A DNA stretch of 64,000 bases from Serpens sp035497915 (GTDB lineage: Bacteria > Pseudomonadota > Gammaproteobacteria > Pseudomonadales > Pseudomonadaceae). Shown here piece after piece: positions 8,247-16,287 of this stretch. Positions within the stretch are counted from its first letter, which is position 1; every line of letters begins with the position of its first letter. Under the pieces are notes generated by a model, which saw nothing but the letters and a program-made list of their open reading frames with translations, ran no database searches and was not told where the DNA came from. The position numbers and the translations under genes are program-made. The stretch covers positions 1 to 64,000 of the forward strand of contig NZ_DATJCS010000020.1 in assembly GCF_035497915.1 (NCBI RefSeq), given 5' to 3'.

Positions 8247-8263
8247 GGTGTGGTCCTCGGCAC

Positions 8264-8286
8264 ACCCCCGCGCCGGGCGCGGGGGT
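8264..8286 (-). other. Strong hairpin between nirS copy 2 and nirT
   Basis: A perfect 10-bp stem (ACCCCCGCGC/GCGCGGGGGT) with a 3-base loop fills the gap after nirS copy 2. It has no T-run. It may protect the nirS message or reduce read-through into nirT (inference). Confidence 0.6.
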
Positions 8287-8298
8287 GGCGGCAGGCGA

Positions 8299-9990
8299 TC
8301 AGTACACGTCGTGCATCGTGTTGAAGACGTTGAACTTGCCGGTGGGCGTGACGATCTCCGGATCGGTGATCACGCGCTTCATCTTCAAGGTCTTGTCGTC
8401 GTACACGACGATGGCGGACTGGTCGGTCTTGCCTCCCCACAGGGAGATCCACACCTCGTCGCCAGCCACGTTGTACTCCGGCTGTACGGCGCGGCGGATC
8501 GCCTTGCTCTCCGGCAGGCCGGAGTCCTTGGCGACGTTGAGCTGCTTGGGTGCCTTGCTCAGGTCGTTCATGTCGAAGACGTACACCGACTCGGCCACTT
8601 CACGCTCCGGGTTCATCGGCGCGTCAGCCCAGAAGTGCTTGGACTTCGGGTGGGTCTTGACGAACAGGTTGCCGGCGCCCGGCATCTTCAGCTCCTGCAC
8701 CACCTTCCAGTTGTGCTGCTTGTACTGGGCGTACTTCTTCTCCTCGGACGGCGTGGAGATCAGCGAGACCACGTCGTCGCCCAAGTGGCCGGTGGACCAT
8801 ACCGGACCGAACTTCGGGTGCACGAAGTTGGCGCCGCGACCCGGGTGCGGGATCTTCGCGGTATCCACCAGCGCGGCCAGCTTGCCGGTCTTGGTATCCA
8901 CCGCGGCGACCTTGTTGGAGGCGTTGGCGGCCACCATGAAGTAGCGCTTGGAGGCGTCCCAGCCGCCGTCATGCAGGAACTTGGCGGACTCGATGGTGGT
9001 GGTCTTGAGGTTCTTCAGGTCGGTGTAGTCCACCAGCAGGATCTGCCCGGTTTCCTTCACGTTGACCACCCACTCGGGCTTGACCATCGAGGCGACGATC
9101 GAGGCCACGCGCGGTTCCGGGTGGTATTCGCCATCCACGGTCTGGCCGCGGGTGGAGACGACCTTGATCGGTTCCAGGGTCTCGCCGTCCATGATCGAGT
9201 ACTGCGGCGGCCAGTAGGTGCCACCGATCAGGTACTTGTCCTCGTAGCCCTTGAACTTGGACACGTCCACCGAGCGGGCGTCGGAGCCCAGGCGCACGGT
9301 GGCGACCGTGGTGGGTTCCTCGAACCACAGGTCGATAACCGTGGTCAGGCCGTCGCGGCCCACGGTGTACACATAGCGCCCGGAGTGCGAGAAGCGCGAG
9401 ATGTGCACCGCGTAACCGGTGTCGAGGACTTTCCAGATCTTGTGGGTGTCGCCGTCGACCAGCGCCAGCTTGCCCGCGTCGCGCAGGGTGATGGCGAAGA
9501 CGTTCTTCAGGTTCACCTTGTTCATCTGCTTCTTCGGCCGCTTGTCCACCGGCACGATCAGCTTCCAGCTGTCCTTCATGTCCTGCAGCGAGAACTCCGG
9601 CGGTACGTCCGGGGCGTTCTGGATGTAGCGGGCCATGAGGTTGATTTCATCCTTGGTCAGGATGTCGTCGTAGTTCACCATGCCGCCTTCGGTGCCGTAG
9701 GCGATGATGTTTTCCAGACGCTTGGTACCCAGCTTCAGGGTGCCGCCTTCCTGCTTCTTGCCGTCGGCCTGCACCTTCTCCCAGTGCGGCTCCAGGTTCT
9801 TGCCGGTGGCGCCCTTGCGCAGCACGCCGTGACAGCCGGCGCAGCGCTCGAAGTAAATTTTCTTGGCGGCTTCCTTCTCGGCCGCGGTCATGGCAGGTGC
9901 CGAAGCCTGGGCGATACCCAGACTCAGGAGTGAAATGCTGGCGATCAGACCAGCCAGTAAGGGTCTTGCTACGGTGCTCGACATCGACAT
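8299..9990 (-). CDS. nirS: Cytochrome cd1 nitrite reductase, copy 2 (P. stutzeri type)
   Basis: This 563-residue periplasmic nitrite reductase (NO-forming) has the start ATG at 9990, with MSMS opening the signal peptide (to about AQA/SA, residue 30). The c domain has CAGCH at residues 50-54. It lacks the long N-terminal arm of copy 1 and instead carries the insertion EPHWEKVQADGKKQEGG and the methionine in EGGMVNY, as I recall for P. stutzeri NirS. The d1 propeller has AVHISRFSHSGR and FLHDGGWD. Overall it matches copy 1 only at family level, so the two are not a recent duplication. It heads nirS-T-B. Confidence 0.96.
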   Translation of the reverse strand: MSMSSTVARPLLAGLIASISLLSLGIAQASAPAMTAAEKEAAKKIYFERCAGCHGVLRKGATGKNLEPHWEKVQADGKKQEGGTLKLGTKRLENIIAYGTEGGMVNYDDILTKDEINLMARYIQNAPDVPPEFSLQDMKDSWKLIVPVDKRPKKQMNKVNLKNVFAITLRDAGKLALVDGDTHKIWKVLDTGYAVHISRFSHSGRYVYTVGRDGLTTVIDLWFEEPTTVATVRLGSDARSVDVSKFKGYEDKYLIGGTYWPPQYSIMDGETLEPIKVVSTRGQTVDGEYHPEPRVASIVASMVKPEWVVNVKETGQILLVDYTDLKNLKTTTIESAKFLHDGGWDASKRYFMVAANASNKVAAVDTKTGKLAALVDTAKIPHPGRGANFVHPKFGPVWSTGHLGDDVVSLISTPSEEKKYAQYKQHNWKVVQELKMPGAGNLFVKTHPKSKHFWADAPMNPEREVAESVYVFDMNDLSKAPKQLNVAKDSGLPESKAIRRAVQPEYNVAGDEVWISLWGGKTDQSAIVVYDDKTLKMKRVITDPEIVTPTGKFNVFNTMHDVY

Positions 9991-10067
9991 GTTCTTCTCC
10001 TTGTTGGAGCGCGTTGGCGGCTCCATGTAGAACGACTGCGTTTGCCACCGGGACCTTCTTGTTGGCA

Positions 10068-10079
10068 GGGCCGATCCTA
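10068..10079 (-). promoter_or_regulatory. Likely -10 and start region of the nirS copy 2 promoter
   Basis: TAGGAT on the minus strand (10079-10074) lies at the spacing expected of a class II FNR-type promoter, whose activator site centre is about 41.5 bases upstream of the start. The Anr/Dnr box centre is 10109.5, giving a start near 10068. Confidence 0.5.
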
Positions 10080-10102
10080 GAGAGACCCATCTGACGAGGC
10101 GC

Positions 10103-10116
10103 TTGACGACAATCAA
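10103..10116. promoter_or_regulatory. Anr/Dnr-type box between nirS copy 2 and nirQ
   Basis: TTGAC-GACA-ATCAA has one mismatch to TTGAT-N4-ATCAA. It lies 113 bases from nirS copy 2 and 84 bases from nirQ, so it could serve both divergent genes. This is the arrangement known between nirS and nirQ in pseudomonads. Confidence 0.8.
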
Positions 10117-10199
10117 GAGGGGCCGGCGAAAGCCTTGAGCGTGACGCCTTGTCGCGGGTAGCTTGCGGCCATGACTGATCGCAACGCTGAGGTATTGCC

Positions 10200-11003
10200 G
10201 TGAATGCACTCGAGAAGCCAGGCCTGGACGCCGCGCCCTTCTACCAGGCGCTGGGCAACGAAGTGGGGCTGTTCGAGCAGGCCTGGAAGCACGGCCTGCC
10301 GGTGCTGATCAAGGGGCCGACCGGCTGCGGCAAGACCCGTTTCGTGCAGCACATGGCGCATCGCCTGGGGCTGCCGCTGTACACCGTGGCCTGCCACGAC
10401 GACCTGTCCGCCACCGACCTGGTGGGTCGCCACCTGATCGGCGCCGAGGGCACTTGGTGGCAGGACGGCCCGCTGACCCGCGCGGTACGCGAAGGCGGCA
10501 TCTGCTACCTGGACGAGGTGGTCGAGGCGCGTCAGGACACCGCCGTGGTCCTCCACCCGCTGGCCGATGATCGCCGCGAGCTGTACCTGGAGCGCACCGG
10601 GGAAACCCTCAAGGCGCCGCCCGGCTTCATGCTCGTGGTGTCCTACAACCCCGGCTACCAGAATCTGCTCAAGGGCATGAAGCCTTCCACCCGCCAGCGC
10701 TTCGTGGCCATGCGTTTCGACTACCCGAGCGAGGCCGAGGAAATCCGCATCGTGGCCAGCGAGGCCGGGGTGGACGAGCTGCTGGCGGCGCGCATCGTCA
10801 AGCTCGGCCAGGCCCTGCGCCGGCTGGAGCAGCACGATCTGGAAGAGGTGGCCTCGACCCGCCTGCTGATCTTCACCGCCAGCATGATCAAGGCCGGCCT
10901 GACGCCGCGCGAAGCCTGCCTGGCGTGCCTGGCCGAACCGCTGTCGGACGACGCGCAGACGGTTGCTGCGCTGATGGATGTGGTCGATGTCCATTTCGAA
11001 TGA
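10200..11003 (+). CDS. nirQ: NirQ/NorQ, MoxR-family AAA+ ATPase
   Basis: This 267-residue cytoplasmic ATPase has Walker A GPTGCGKT at about residues 39-46 and Walker B ICYLDEV near residue 100. The sensor/arginine region is STRQRFVAMRF. NirQ/NorQ works with the von Willebrand protein NorD to activate nitric oxide reductase (probably by inserting the metal cofactor). The start is GTG at 10200, preceded by a GAGG. Divergent from nirS copy 2 and followed by norE and norF. Confidence 0.92.
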   Translation: MNALEKPGLDAAPFYQALGNEVGLFEQAWKHGLPVLIKGPTGCGKTRFVQHMAHRLGLPLYTVACHDDLSATDLVGRHLIGAEGTWWQDGPLTRAVREGGICYLDEVVEARQDTAVVLHPLADDRRELYLERTGETLKAPPGFMLVVSYNPGYQNLLKGMKPSTRQRFVAMRFDYPSEAEEIRIVASEAGVDELLAARIVKLGQALRRLEQHDLEEVASTRLLIFTASMIKAGLTPREACLACLAEPLSDDAQTVAALMDVVDVHFE

Positions 11004-11586
11004 CCCGGCCGTCCTGTCGACTGGGGTGGCCCGTCGGCTGCCCGGCGACCTGGCGATGTGGATCTTCATCCTCGCCGAGCTGGCGGTGTTCGGCATCCTG
11101 ATCCTCGCCTTCGCGGTGACCCAGATGCTGCAGATCGAGCTGTTCCGCGAAAGCCGCCTGGCGCTGGACAGCTCCACCGGCCTGGCGCTGACCCTGGGCC
11201 TGCTGACCTCGGGGCTGTTCGCCGCCCTGGCGGTGGAGCAGGTGCGCGCCAACCGCCAGGACCGCGCCGGCTGGCTGCTGTTCGCCGCGCTGCTCTCGGC
11301 CGGCGTGTATGTGGTGCTGAAACTGCAGGAATACGGACACCTGGCCGGACTGGGTTACGGGCTGGAATACAACACCTTCTTCACCCTGTACTGGTTGCTC
11401 ACCGGCTTCCACTTCCTGCATGTGCTGCTGGGCATGCTGATCCTCGGCTACATGGCCAACCGCTGCCGCACCGGCGCTTACGCGCCCGGGACTTCGCGCA
11501 GCGGGCTGGAATCCGGGGTGCTGTATTGGCACATGGTGGACCTGGTGTGGGTGCTGCTGTTTCCGCTGGTCTACCTGCTGGGTTGA
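10987..11586 (+). CDS. norE: NorE/NirO, cytochrome c oxidase subunit III-like membrane protein
   Basis: A membrane protein of about 199 residues has five predicted helices and resembles subunit III of heme-copper oxidases (LPGDLAMWIFILAELAVFG; HFLHVLLGMLILGY; WHMVDLVWVLLFPLVYLL). NorE-type proteins help maximal nitric oxide reductase activity. The start is uncertain: ATG at 10987, or ATG at 10978 for a longer overlap with nirQ. It corresponds to nirO in the P. aeruginosa nirQOP operon. Confidence 0.88.
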   Translation: MSISNDPAVLSTGVARRLPGDLAMWIFILAELAVFGILILAFAVTQMLQIELFRESRLALDSSTGLALTLGLLTSGLFAALAVEQVRANRQDRAGWLLFAALLSAGVYVVLKLQEYGHLAGLGYGLEYNTFFTLYWLLTGFHFLHVLLGMLILGYMANRCRTGAYAPGTSRSGLESGVLYWHMVDLVWVLLFPLVYLLG

Positions 11587-11592
11587 GGAGGA

Positions 11593-11844
11593 ATGGTGAC
11601 CGCGTCGAAGACATTGCTGATCTGCTGGTTGGGACTGGTGCTGCTGTCGGTGGGCACCGTGGCGCTGGGCAACCTGGGCGCCAGCCTGGTACTGGCCGGC
11701 GGCATGCTGGCGGTGGCGCTGGGCAAGGCCTGGCTGATCACCGACGGCTTCATGGAGTTGCGTCACGCCCCGCTGTTCTGGCGGGTCCTGCTGTTCGGCT
11801 GGCCGCTGGCCATGGCCGGTGGGGTGTGGCTCACGTTGTTGTAA
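11593..11844 (+). CDS. norF: NorF/NirP, small membrane protein of the nor operon
   Basis: This 83-residue protein has three predicted helices, related to the cytochrome c oxidase subunit IV/NorF family (LITDGFMELRHAPLFWRVLL). GAGGAGG stands immediately before the ATG. It follows norE by six bases and its stop is followed by a terminator, ending the nirQ-norE-norF unit. The family is linked to nitric oxide reductase activity, but its precise job is not established. Confidence 0.82.
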   Translation: MVTASKTLLICWLGLVLLSVGTVALGNLGASLVLAGGMLAVALGKAWLITDGFMELRHAPLFWRVLLFGWPLAMAGGVWLTLL

Positions 11845-11867
11845 AGGGGGTTTCTTTGTAGGGGTTG

Positions 11868-11892
11868 GGCCGGCGCAAGCCGGCCTTTTTTT
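11868..11892 (+). terminator. Terminator after norF
   Basis: GGCCGGC-GCAA-GCCGGCC forms a perfect 7-bp stem with a stable tetraloop, followed by seven T residues. Confidence 0.92.
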
Positions 11893-11925
11893 GTGTGGTG
11901 AAAACGTAGGCGGCATGCGTGGCGG

Positions 11926-12048
11926 CCCCTGGCCCCTCTCCCGCGAGGGGAGAGGGGATGCACACGCTGCCGCTGTGCTCACCCCACGCCAGGGCCCCGC
12001 ACGAGTTCTCCCTCTCCCCTCGCGGGAGAGGGTCGGGGAGAGGGGAGC
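11926..12048. repeat. Pair of C/T-rich palindromic repeats (CTCTCCCCTCGCGGGAGAGGG family)
   Basis: Two inverted copies (11926-11957 and 12009-12047) of a palindrome centred on CTCTCCCGCGAGGGGAGAGG flank about 50 bases. Related copies occur at 35142-35182 and 35296-35338. Intergenic location fits a dispersed REP-like element. Confidence 0.75.
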
Positions 12049-12093
12049 CCTCACACCCGCAAACCGAATGCCTGACCGTTTCATTTGGGCTTC

Positions 12094-12107
12094 TTGATTG
12101 ACATCAA
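12094..12107 (+). promoter_or_regulatory. Perfect Anr/Dnr box of the norCB promoter
   Basis: TTGAT-TGAC-ATCAA fits the consensus exactly. A TATCAT -10 element lies at 12131-12136. This places the start near 12142, about 41.5 bases from the box centre, the classic class II FNR-type architecture. Confidence 0.9.
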
Positions 12108-12166
12108 GCAGGTTGCCAAGGGGCGGTTCCTATCATGGCCATGCCAAGCCAACAGGAGGCGTCACG

Positions 12167-12607
12167 ATGTCAGAGACCTTCACAAAGGGCATGGCCAGGA
12201 ACATCTACTTTGGAGGAAGTCTTTTCTTCATCCTGGTGTTCCTCGGCCTGACCTACCACACAGAAAAGGAAATACCAGAGCGCACCAACGAGTCGGAAAT
12301 GACCGAAGCGGTAGTGCGCGGAAAACTGGTCTGGGAGCAGAACAACTGCATTGGCTGCCACACGCTGCTGGGTGAAGGTGCGTACTTCGCGCCCGAGCTG
12401 GGTAACGTGTTCGTCCGTCGCGGTGGTGAAGAAGCCTTCAACAGCTTCCTGCATGCCTGGATGAAGGCCCAGCCGCTGGGCGTTCCGGGTCGCCGTGCGA
12501 TGCCGCAGTTCAACCTCACCGAGCAGGAAGTTAACGATATGGCGGAGTTCCTCAAGTGGACTTCCAATATCGATACCTTCAGCTGGCCGCCGAACAGGGA
12601 GGGTTGA
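12167..12607 (+). CDS. norC: NorC, cytochrome c subunit of nitric oxide reductase
   Basis: This 146-residue protein has one N-terminal membrane helix (about residues 13-33) and a periplasmic heme c domain with CIGCH near residue 62. The TLLGEGAYFAPELGNVF stretch is typical of the family, and the methionine ligand is in RRAMPQF. The ATG at 12167 has AGGAGG upstream; longer in-frame starts lie in the promoter. It receives electrons from c-type cytochromes and passes them to NorB. Confidence 0.96.
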   Translation: MSETFTKGMARNIYFGGSLFFILVFLGLTYHTEKEIPERTNESEMTEAVVRGKLVWEQNNCIGCHTLLGEGAYFAPELGNVFVRRGGEEAFNSFLHAWMKAQPLGVPGRRAMPQFNLTEQEVNDMAEFLKWTSNIDTFSWPPNREG

Positions 12608-12610
12608 TAC

Positions 12611-14029
12611 ATGAGCCTCTTGAACCCGCATTTGAAATTCCAGTCGCAGAAGGTTGCGCTGCCGTACTTCGTGTTCGCCATGATGTTGTTCGTGGGACAG
12701 GTGCTCTTCGGCCTGATCATGGCCACCCAGTACGTCGTCGGTGACTTCCTGTTCCCGGCCATTCCGTTCAACGTGGCGCGGATGGTGCACACCAACCTGC
12801 TGATCGTCTGGATCCTGTTTGGCTTCATGGGCGCCGCCTACTACCTGATTCCGGAAGAGTCCGACCGCGAGCTGTACAGCCCGAAGTTGGCCATGATCCT
12901 GTTCTGGGTGTTCGCCGTAGCCGGTACGCTGACCATCCTCGGCTACCTGTTCGTCCCCTATGCCGGCCTCGCCAAGATGACCGGCAACGAGCTGCTGCCG
13001 ACCATGGGACGGGAATTCCTCGAGCAACCGACGATCACCAAGATCGGTATCGTCATCGTCGCCCTGGGCTTCCTGTTCAACATCGGCATGACCATGCTCA
13101 AGGGCCGTAAGACTGCCATCAACGTGGTCATGATGACCGGTCTGATCGGTCTGGCCGTGATGTTCCTGTTCTCCTTCTACAACCCGGAAAACCTCACCCG
13201 TGACAAGTTCTACTGGTGGTGGGTCGTGCACCTGTGGGTGGAAGGCGTGTGGGAACTGATCATGGGCTCGATGCTGGCTTTCGTGCTGATCAAGATCACC
13301 GGCGTGGACCGCGAAGTCATCGAGAAGTGGCTGTACGTGATCATCGCCATGGCCCTGATCACCGGCATCCTCGGTACAGGTCACCACTACTTCTGGATCG
13401 GCGCACCGGGTGTGTGGCTGTGGCTGGGCTCGATCTTCTCGGCCCTGGAACCGCTGCCGTTCTTCGCCATGGTGCTGTTCGCGTTCAACATGGTGAACCG
13501 CCGTCGTCGCCAGCACCCGAACAAGGCTGCCTCCTACTGGGCCATCGGCACCACGGTGACGGCGTTCCTCGGCGCGGGCGTGTGGGGCTTCATGCACACC
13601 CTGGCCCCGGTGAACTACTACACCCACGGCACCCAGCTCACCGCCGCGCACGGCCACCTGGCCTTCTACGGCGCCTACGCGATGATCGTCATGACCCTGA
13701 TGTCCTACGCCATGCCGCGTCTGCGTGGCCTGGGCGAAGCACCCAGCGCCCGTGCGCAGAGTGTCGAGCTGTGGGGCTTCTGGCTGATGACCAGCTCCAT
13801 GCTGCTGATCACCCTGCTGCTGACCGCCGCCGGTGTGGTGCAGGTCTGGCTGCAGCGTATCCCGGCAGACGGCGCCGCCATGTCGTTCATGAACACCATG
13901 GACCAACTGGCCGTGTTCTTCTGGCTGCGTCTGGTTGCTGGCTTCATGTTCCTGGCCGGTCTGACCTGCTACCTGCTGAGCTTCCGCCAGCGGGCCGAGG
14001 CCACGGTACAGGCTCCGGCTACCGCCTGA
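12611..14029 (+). CDS. norB: NorB, catalytic subunit of nitric oxide reductase (cNOR)
   Basis: This 472-residue integral membrane protein has 12 predicted helices. It reduces two NO to N2O at a heme b3/non-heme iron centre. Histidine ligands are seen in RMVHTNLLIVW (low-spin heme), VVHLWVEGVWE (non-heme iron, with the conserved glutamate), GTGHHYFWIG, and the later TAAHGHLAFYGAY segment. It is four bases downstream of norC. No long quinol-binding extension is present, which fits a cNOR. Confidence 0.96.
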   Translation: MSLLNPHLKFQSQKVALPYFVFAMMLFVGQVLFGLIMATQYVVGDFLFPAIPFNVARMVHTNLLIVWILFGFMGAAYYLIPEESDRELYSPKLAMILFWVFAVAGTLTILGYLFVPYAGLAKMTGNELLPTMGREFLEQPTITKIGIVIVALGFLFNIGMTMLKGRKTAINVVMMTGLIGLAVMFLFSFYNPENLTRDKFYWWWVVHLWVEGVWELIMGSMLAFVLIKITGVDREVIEKWLYVIIAMALITGILGTGHHYFWIGAPGVWLWLGSIFSALEPLPFFAMVLFAFNMVNRRRRQHPNKAASYWAIGTTVTAFLGAGVWGFMHTLAPVNYYTHGTQLTAAHGHLAFYGAYAMIVMTLMSYAMPRLRGLGEAPSARAQSVELWGFWLMTSSMLLITLLLTAAGVVQVWLQRIPADGAAMSFMNTMDQLAVFFWLRLVAGFMFLAGLTCYLLSFRQRAEATVQAPATA

Positions 14030-14048
14030 GTGACGCGTTGAGGTAAGG

Positions 14049-14082
14049 CAGGGCGGCCCGGCTGGAACAGCGGGCCGCCCTG
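14049..14082 (+). other. Long hairpin between norB and norD
   Basis: A stem of about 12 bp (CAGGGCGGCCCG/CGGGCCGCCCTG) lies just after norB. A second hairpin (GGGCGAA/TTCGCCC, 14093-14109) follows. The T content downstream is weak (TGTGTCGTTT), so it may only partly stop transcription into norD. Confidence 0.65.
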
Positions 14083-14141
14083 TGTCGTTTCAGGGCGAAC
14101 CGTTCGCCCCGTAGAGAAAAGAAGCACACGAGGATTCTTTC

Positions 14142-15992
14142 ATGGCCTTCAGCGTTGAAGTCGAAGAGTGGGTCGGCGGCATCTGGCACCGTTTCATCAC
14201 GCGGCGCGCCAGCCCCGAGTTCCCCGAAGCCCGGGTCGAACTGGCCGACATGCAGCGCTCGCTGGCCGTGCTGTTCCGCGCCCTGGGCGGCGCCAGCAGC
14301 GTCGAGCTGGCAGCCGCCAGCGCCCGCGAACTGCTGCTGCGGCGCAGCCTGCTGCAACAGGTGGCTGGCACCTGCCAGCAGGCCCCGGTGGCCTGGTGCG
14401 ACCCCGGCAACCTGCGCCTGCCGGCCAGCCTGGCGGTGTACCCGGATGTCGCGCTGAACCGCGAGCTGTACCGCTGGCTGGCGCTGCTGGCCGCCCACGC
14501 CGAGCCGATGCGCCACTGGGGGCGCGACAACCAGCGCTGGACCGTCGAGCTGCTGGAACGCTACCCGGCCATGCGCCCGCGCTACCGGCGCCTGGTGGAA
14601 GCCCTGCTGCCGCTGCGCCCGGACCCCGAGCAGATGCCCGCCGAGGAGGCGGCGCTGGAGCGCGCCCTGCGCCAGGCGCTGCGCGAGCCCGGCAGCGTGC
14701 GCGCCTTCCCGCGCAGCGAGCGCTCGCCCTGGCCGCTGCCGCTGTGGCTGTATCCGCCGCAGCGCCTGGACGATCCGCAGTCGGCCAGCCTGAATGACGG
14801 TGAGGAAGAAGAGGGCGTTGGCCTGAAACCGCCGAGCGAAGAAGGCAAGGCGCCGCGCAAGCGCGCCGAGCGGGTCGAGGAAAACACCGGCAAGGGCGGC
14901 CTGCTGCTGTTCCGCCTGGAGAACCTGTTCAGCTGGTCCGAGCACGTGGACCTGGACCGCTGCGGCGACGACACCGAAGACCTCGACGCCGCGCGCGTGG
15001 CCGACGACCTGGATCACCTGTCGGTGTCGCGCAAGCGCTCCAGCAAGGGCGGCGGCCTGAAGCTCGACCTCGACCTGCCGTCCGCCGAAAACGATGACGT
15101 GCCGTTCGGCGAAGGCATCCGCCTACCCGAGTGGGATTACCGCAAGCAGGCGCTGATCGAGGATTACGTGCTGCTGCAGCCGATGCTGCCGCGCGACGCC
15201 GAGCCGAAGGGCCTGCCGCTGCACCTGGCGCCGCTGGCGCGCCGCCTGCGCCGGCAGTTCGAGCACCTGCGCAACGACCGCCAGTGGCTGCGTCAGCAAC
15301 CCCAGGGCAGCGAGCTGGACCTGCAGGCCTGGCTGGATTTCCATGTCGAGCGCGTGCACGGCCAGTGCGTCGAGCGCGGGCTGTTCATGGACATGCGCCA
15401 GAGTCGCCGCGACCTGGCCTGCCTGCTGCTGGCCGACCTGTCGATGTCCACCGATGCGCACCTGGACGACGAGCACCGGGTGATCGACCTGATCGTCGAC
15501 AGCCTGCTGCTGTTCGGCGAGGCGCTCAGCGCGGTGGGCGACCCGTTCGCGCTGTACGGCTTCTCCTCGCTGCGCCGCAACCAGGTGCGTCTGCAGGAGC
15601 TGAAGACCTTCCGCCAGCGCTACGACGACACCACCCGCGGGCGCATCCAGGCGCTGCGGCCTGGCTACTACACGCGCATGGGCGCGGCGATCCGCCAGGC
15701 CAGCCGCACGCTCGCCGCAAGGCCGCAAAAGCGCAAGCTGCTGTTGCTGGTGACGGATGGCAAGCCGAACGATCTGGATCTGTACGAGGGGCGCTACGGC
15801 GTGGAGGACACCCGCCAGGCGGTGATCGAAGCGCGGCGCATGGGCCTGCTGCCGTTCTGCATCACCATCGACCGCGAGGCCGGCGACTACCTGCCGTATA
15901 TGTTCGGGGTGAACGGCTTCACGCTGATCCACGACCCGAAGCAGCTGCCGTTCCGCCTTCCGCAGCTGTATCGGCAGTTGACCCAGTCGTAG
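14142..15992 (+). CDS. norD: NorD, von Willebrand factor A domain protein for NO reductase activation
   Basis: This 616-residue cytoplasmic protein has an N-terminal helical half, a charged middle (residues about 220-330) and a C-terminal VWA domain. The domain has the MIDAS motif DLSMS near residue 433 and the downstream LLLVTDGKPND segment. NorD and NorQ/NirQ form an ATPase-VWA pair needed to produce active NorBC. It lies 112 bases after norB, with hairpins in the gap and its own ribosome site (GAGGA). Confidence 0.93.
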   Translation: MAFSVEVEEWVGGIWHRFITRRASPEFPEARVELADMQRSLAVLFRALGGASSVELAAASARELLLRRSLLQQVAGTCQQAPVAWCDPGNLRLPASLAVYPDVALNRELYRWLALLAAHAEPMRHWGRDNQRWTVELLERYPAMRPRYRRLVEALLPLRPDPEQMPAEEAALERALRQALREPGSVRAFPRSERSPWPLPLWLYPPQRLDDPQSASLNDGEEEEGVGLKPPSEEGKAPRKRAERVEENTGKGGLLLFRLENLFSWSEHVDLDRCGDDTEDLDAARVADDLDHLSVSRKRSSKGGGLKLDLDLPSAENDDVPFGEGIRLPEWDYRKQALIEDYVLLQPMLPRDAEPKGLPLHLAPLARRLRRQFEHLRNDRQWLRQQPQGSELDLQAWLDFHVERVHGQCVERGLFMDMRQSRRDLACLLLADLSMSTDAHLDDEHRVIDLIVDSLLLFGEALSAVGDPFALYGFSSLRRNQVRLQELKTFRQRYDDTTRGRIQALRPGYYTRMGAAIRQASRTLAARPQKRKLLLLVTDGKPNDLDLYEGRYGVEDTRQAVIEARRMGLLPFCITIDREAGDYLPYMFGVNGFTLIHDPKQLPFRLPQLYRQLTQS

Positions 15993-16014
15993 GGGGGTAG
16001 CGGCTTTTGACTTT

Positions 16015-16089
16015 TGTAGGAGCGACTTCAGTCGCGAGCTTTTGGGGGCGGCCCGCACGAAACGCATCGCGGCTGAAGCCGCTCCTACG
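16015..16089. repeat. REP pair (GTAGGAGCGGCTTCAGCCGCGA family)
   Basis: Two head-to-head copies of the Pseudomonas-type REP sequence (GTAGGAGCGACTTCAGTCGC and its inverse) lie downstream of norD. Confidence 0.85.
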
Positions 16090-16125
16090 GGATACCCGGG
16101 TCGTAGGCAGGGCAGGGCGCCAACC

Positions 16126-16226
16126 TGTAGGGCCGGCTTTACGCCGGCCGGCGGAGGTGAACTCTCCGCCTCGGTTTCGCTCCGCCCCCCCGTCGGCCGG
16201 GATAAATCCGGCCGGGTAGGTCCGGC
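16126..16226. repeat. REP-like unit (GGGCCGGCTTTACGCCGGCC family)
   Basis: A palindromic GGCCGGCTTTACGCCGGCC is followed by an inverted partner GTCGGCCGGGATAAATCCGG. The same pair, in the same order, recurs twice at 50508-50714. A third palindrome (GGTGGTCAACGC/GCGTTGCCCACC, 16255-16281) follows. Confidence 0.75.
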
Positions 16227-16287
16227 CTCACAAGGAGCCGGCATTGCCCGGTAGGGTGGTCAACGCAACGCGTTGCCCACCGTGGAG

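Noticed and set aside
11926..12048. Inverted repeats before norC considered as insertion sequence ends
   Set aside because: Only about 50 bases lie between them and there is no transposase; similar units occur upstream of betB.
12170..13906. Minus-strand open frame of 578 codons across norC and norB
   Set aside because: Histidine/glutamine-rich antisense shadow of two conserved membrane/heme protein genes; no start signals.
16015..16281. Repeat cluster considered as a CRISPR array
   Set aside because: Only a few palindromic units of different families, in inverted pairs with irregular spacing, and no cas genes; they are REP-like elements.
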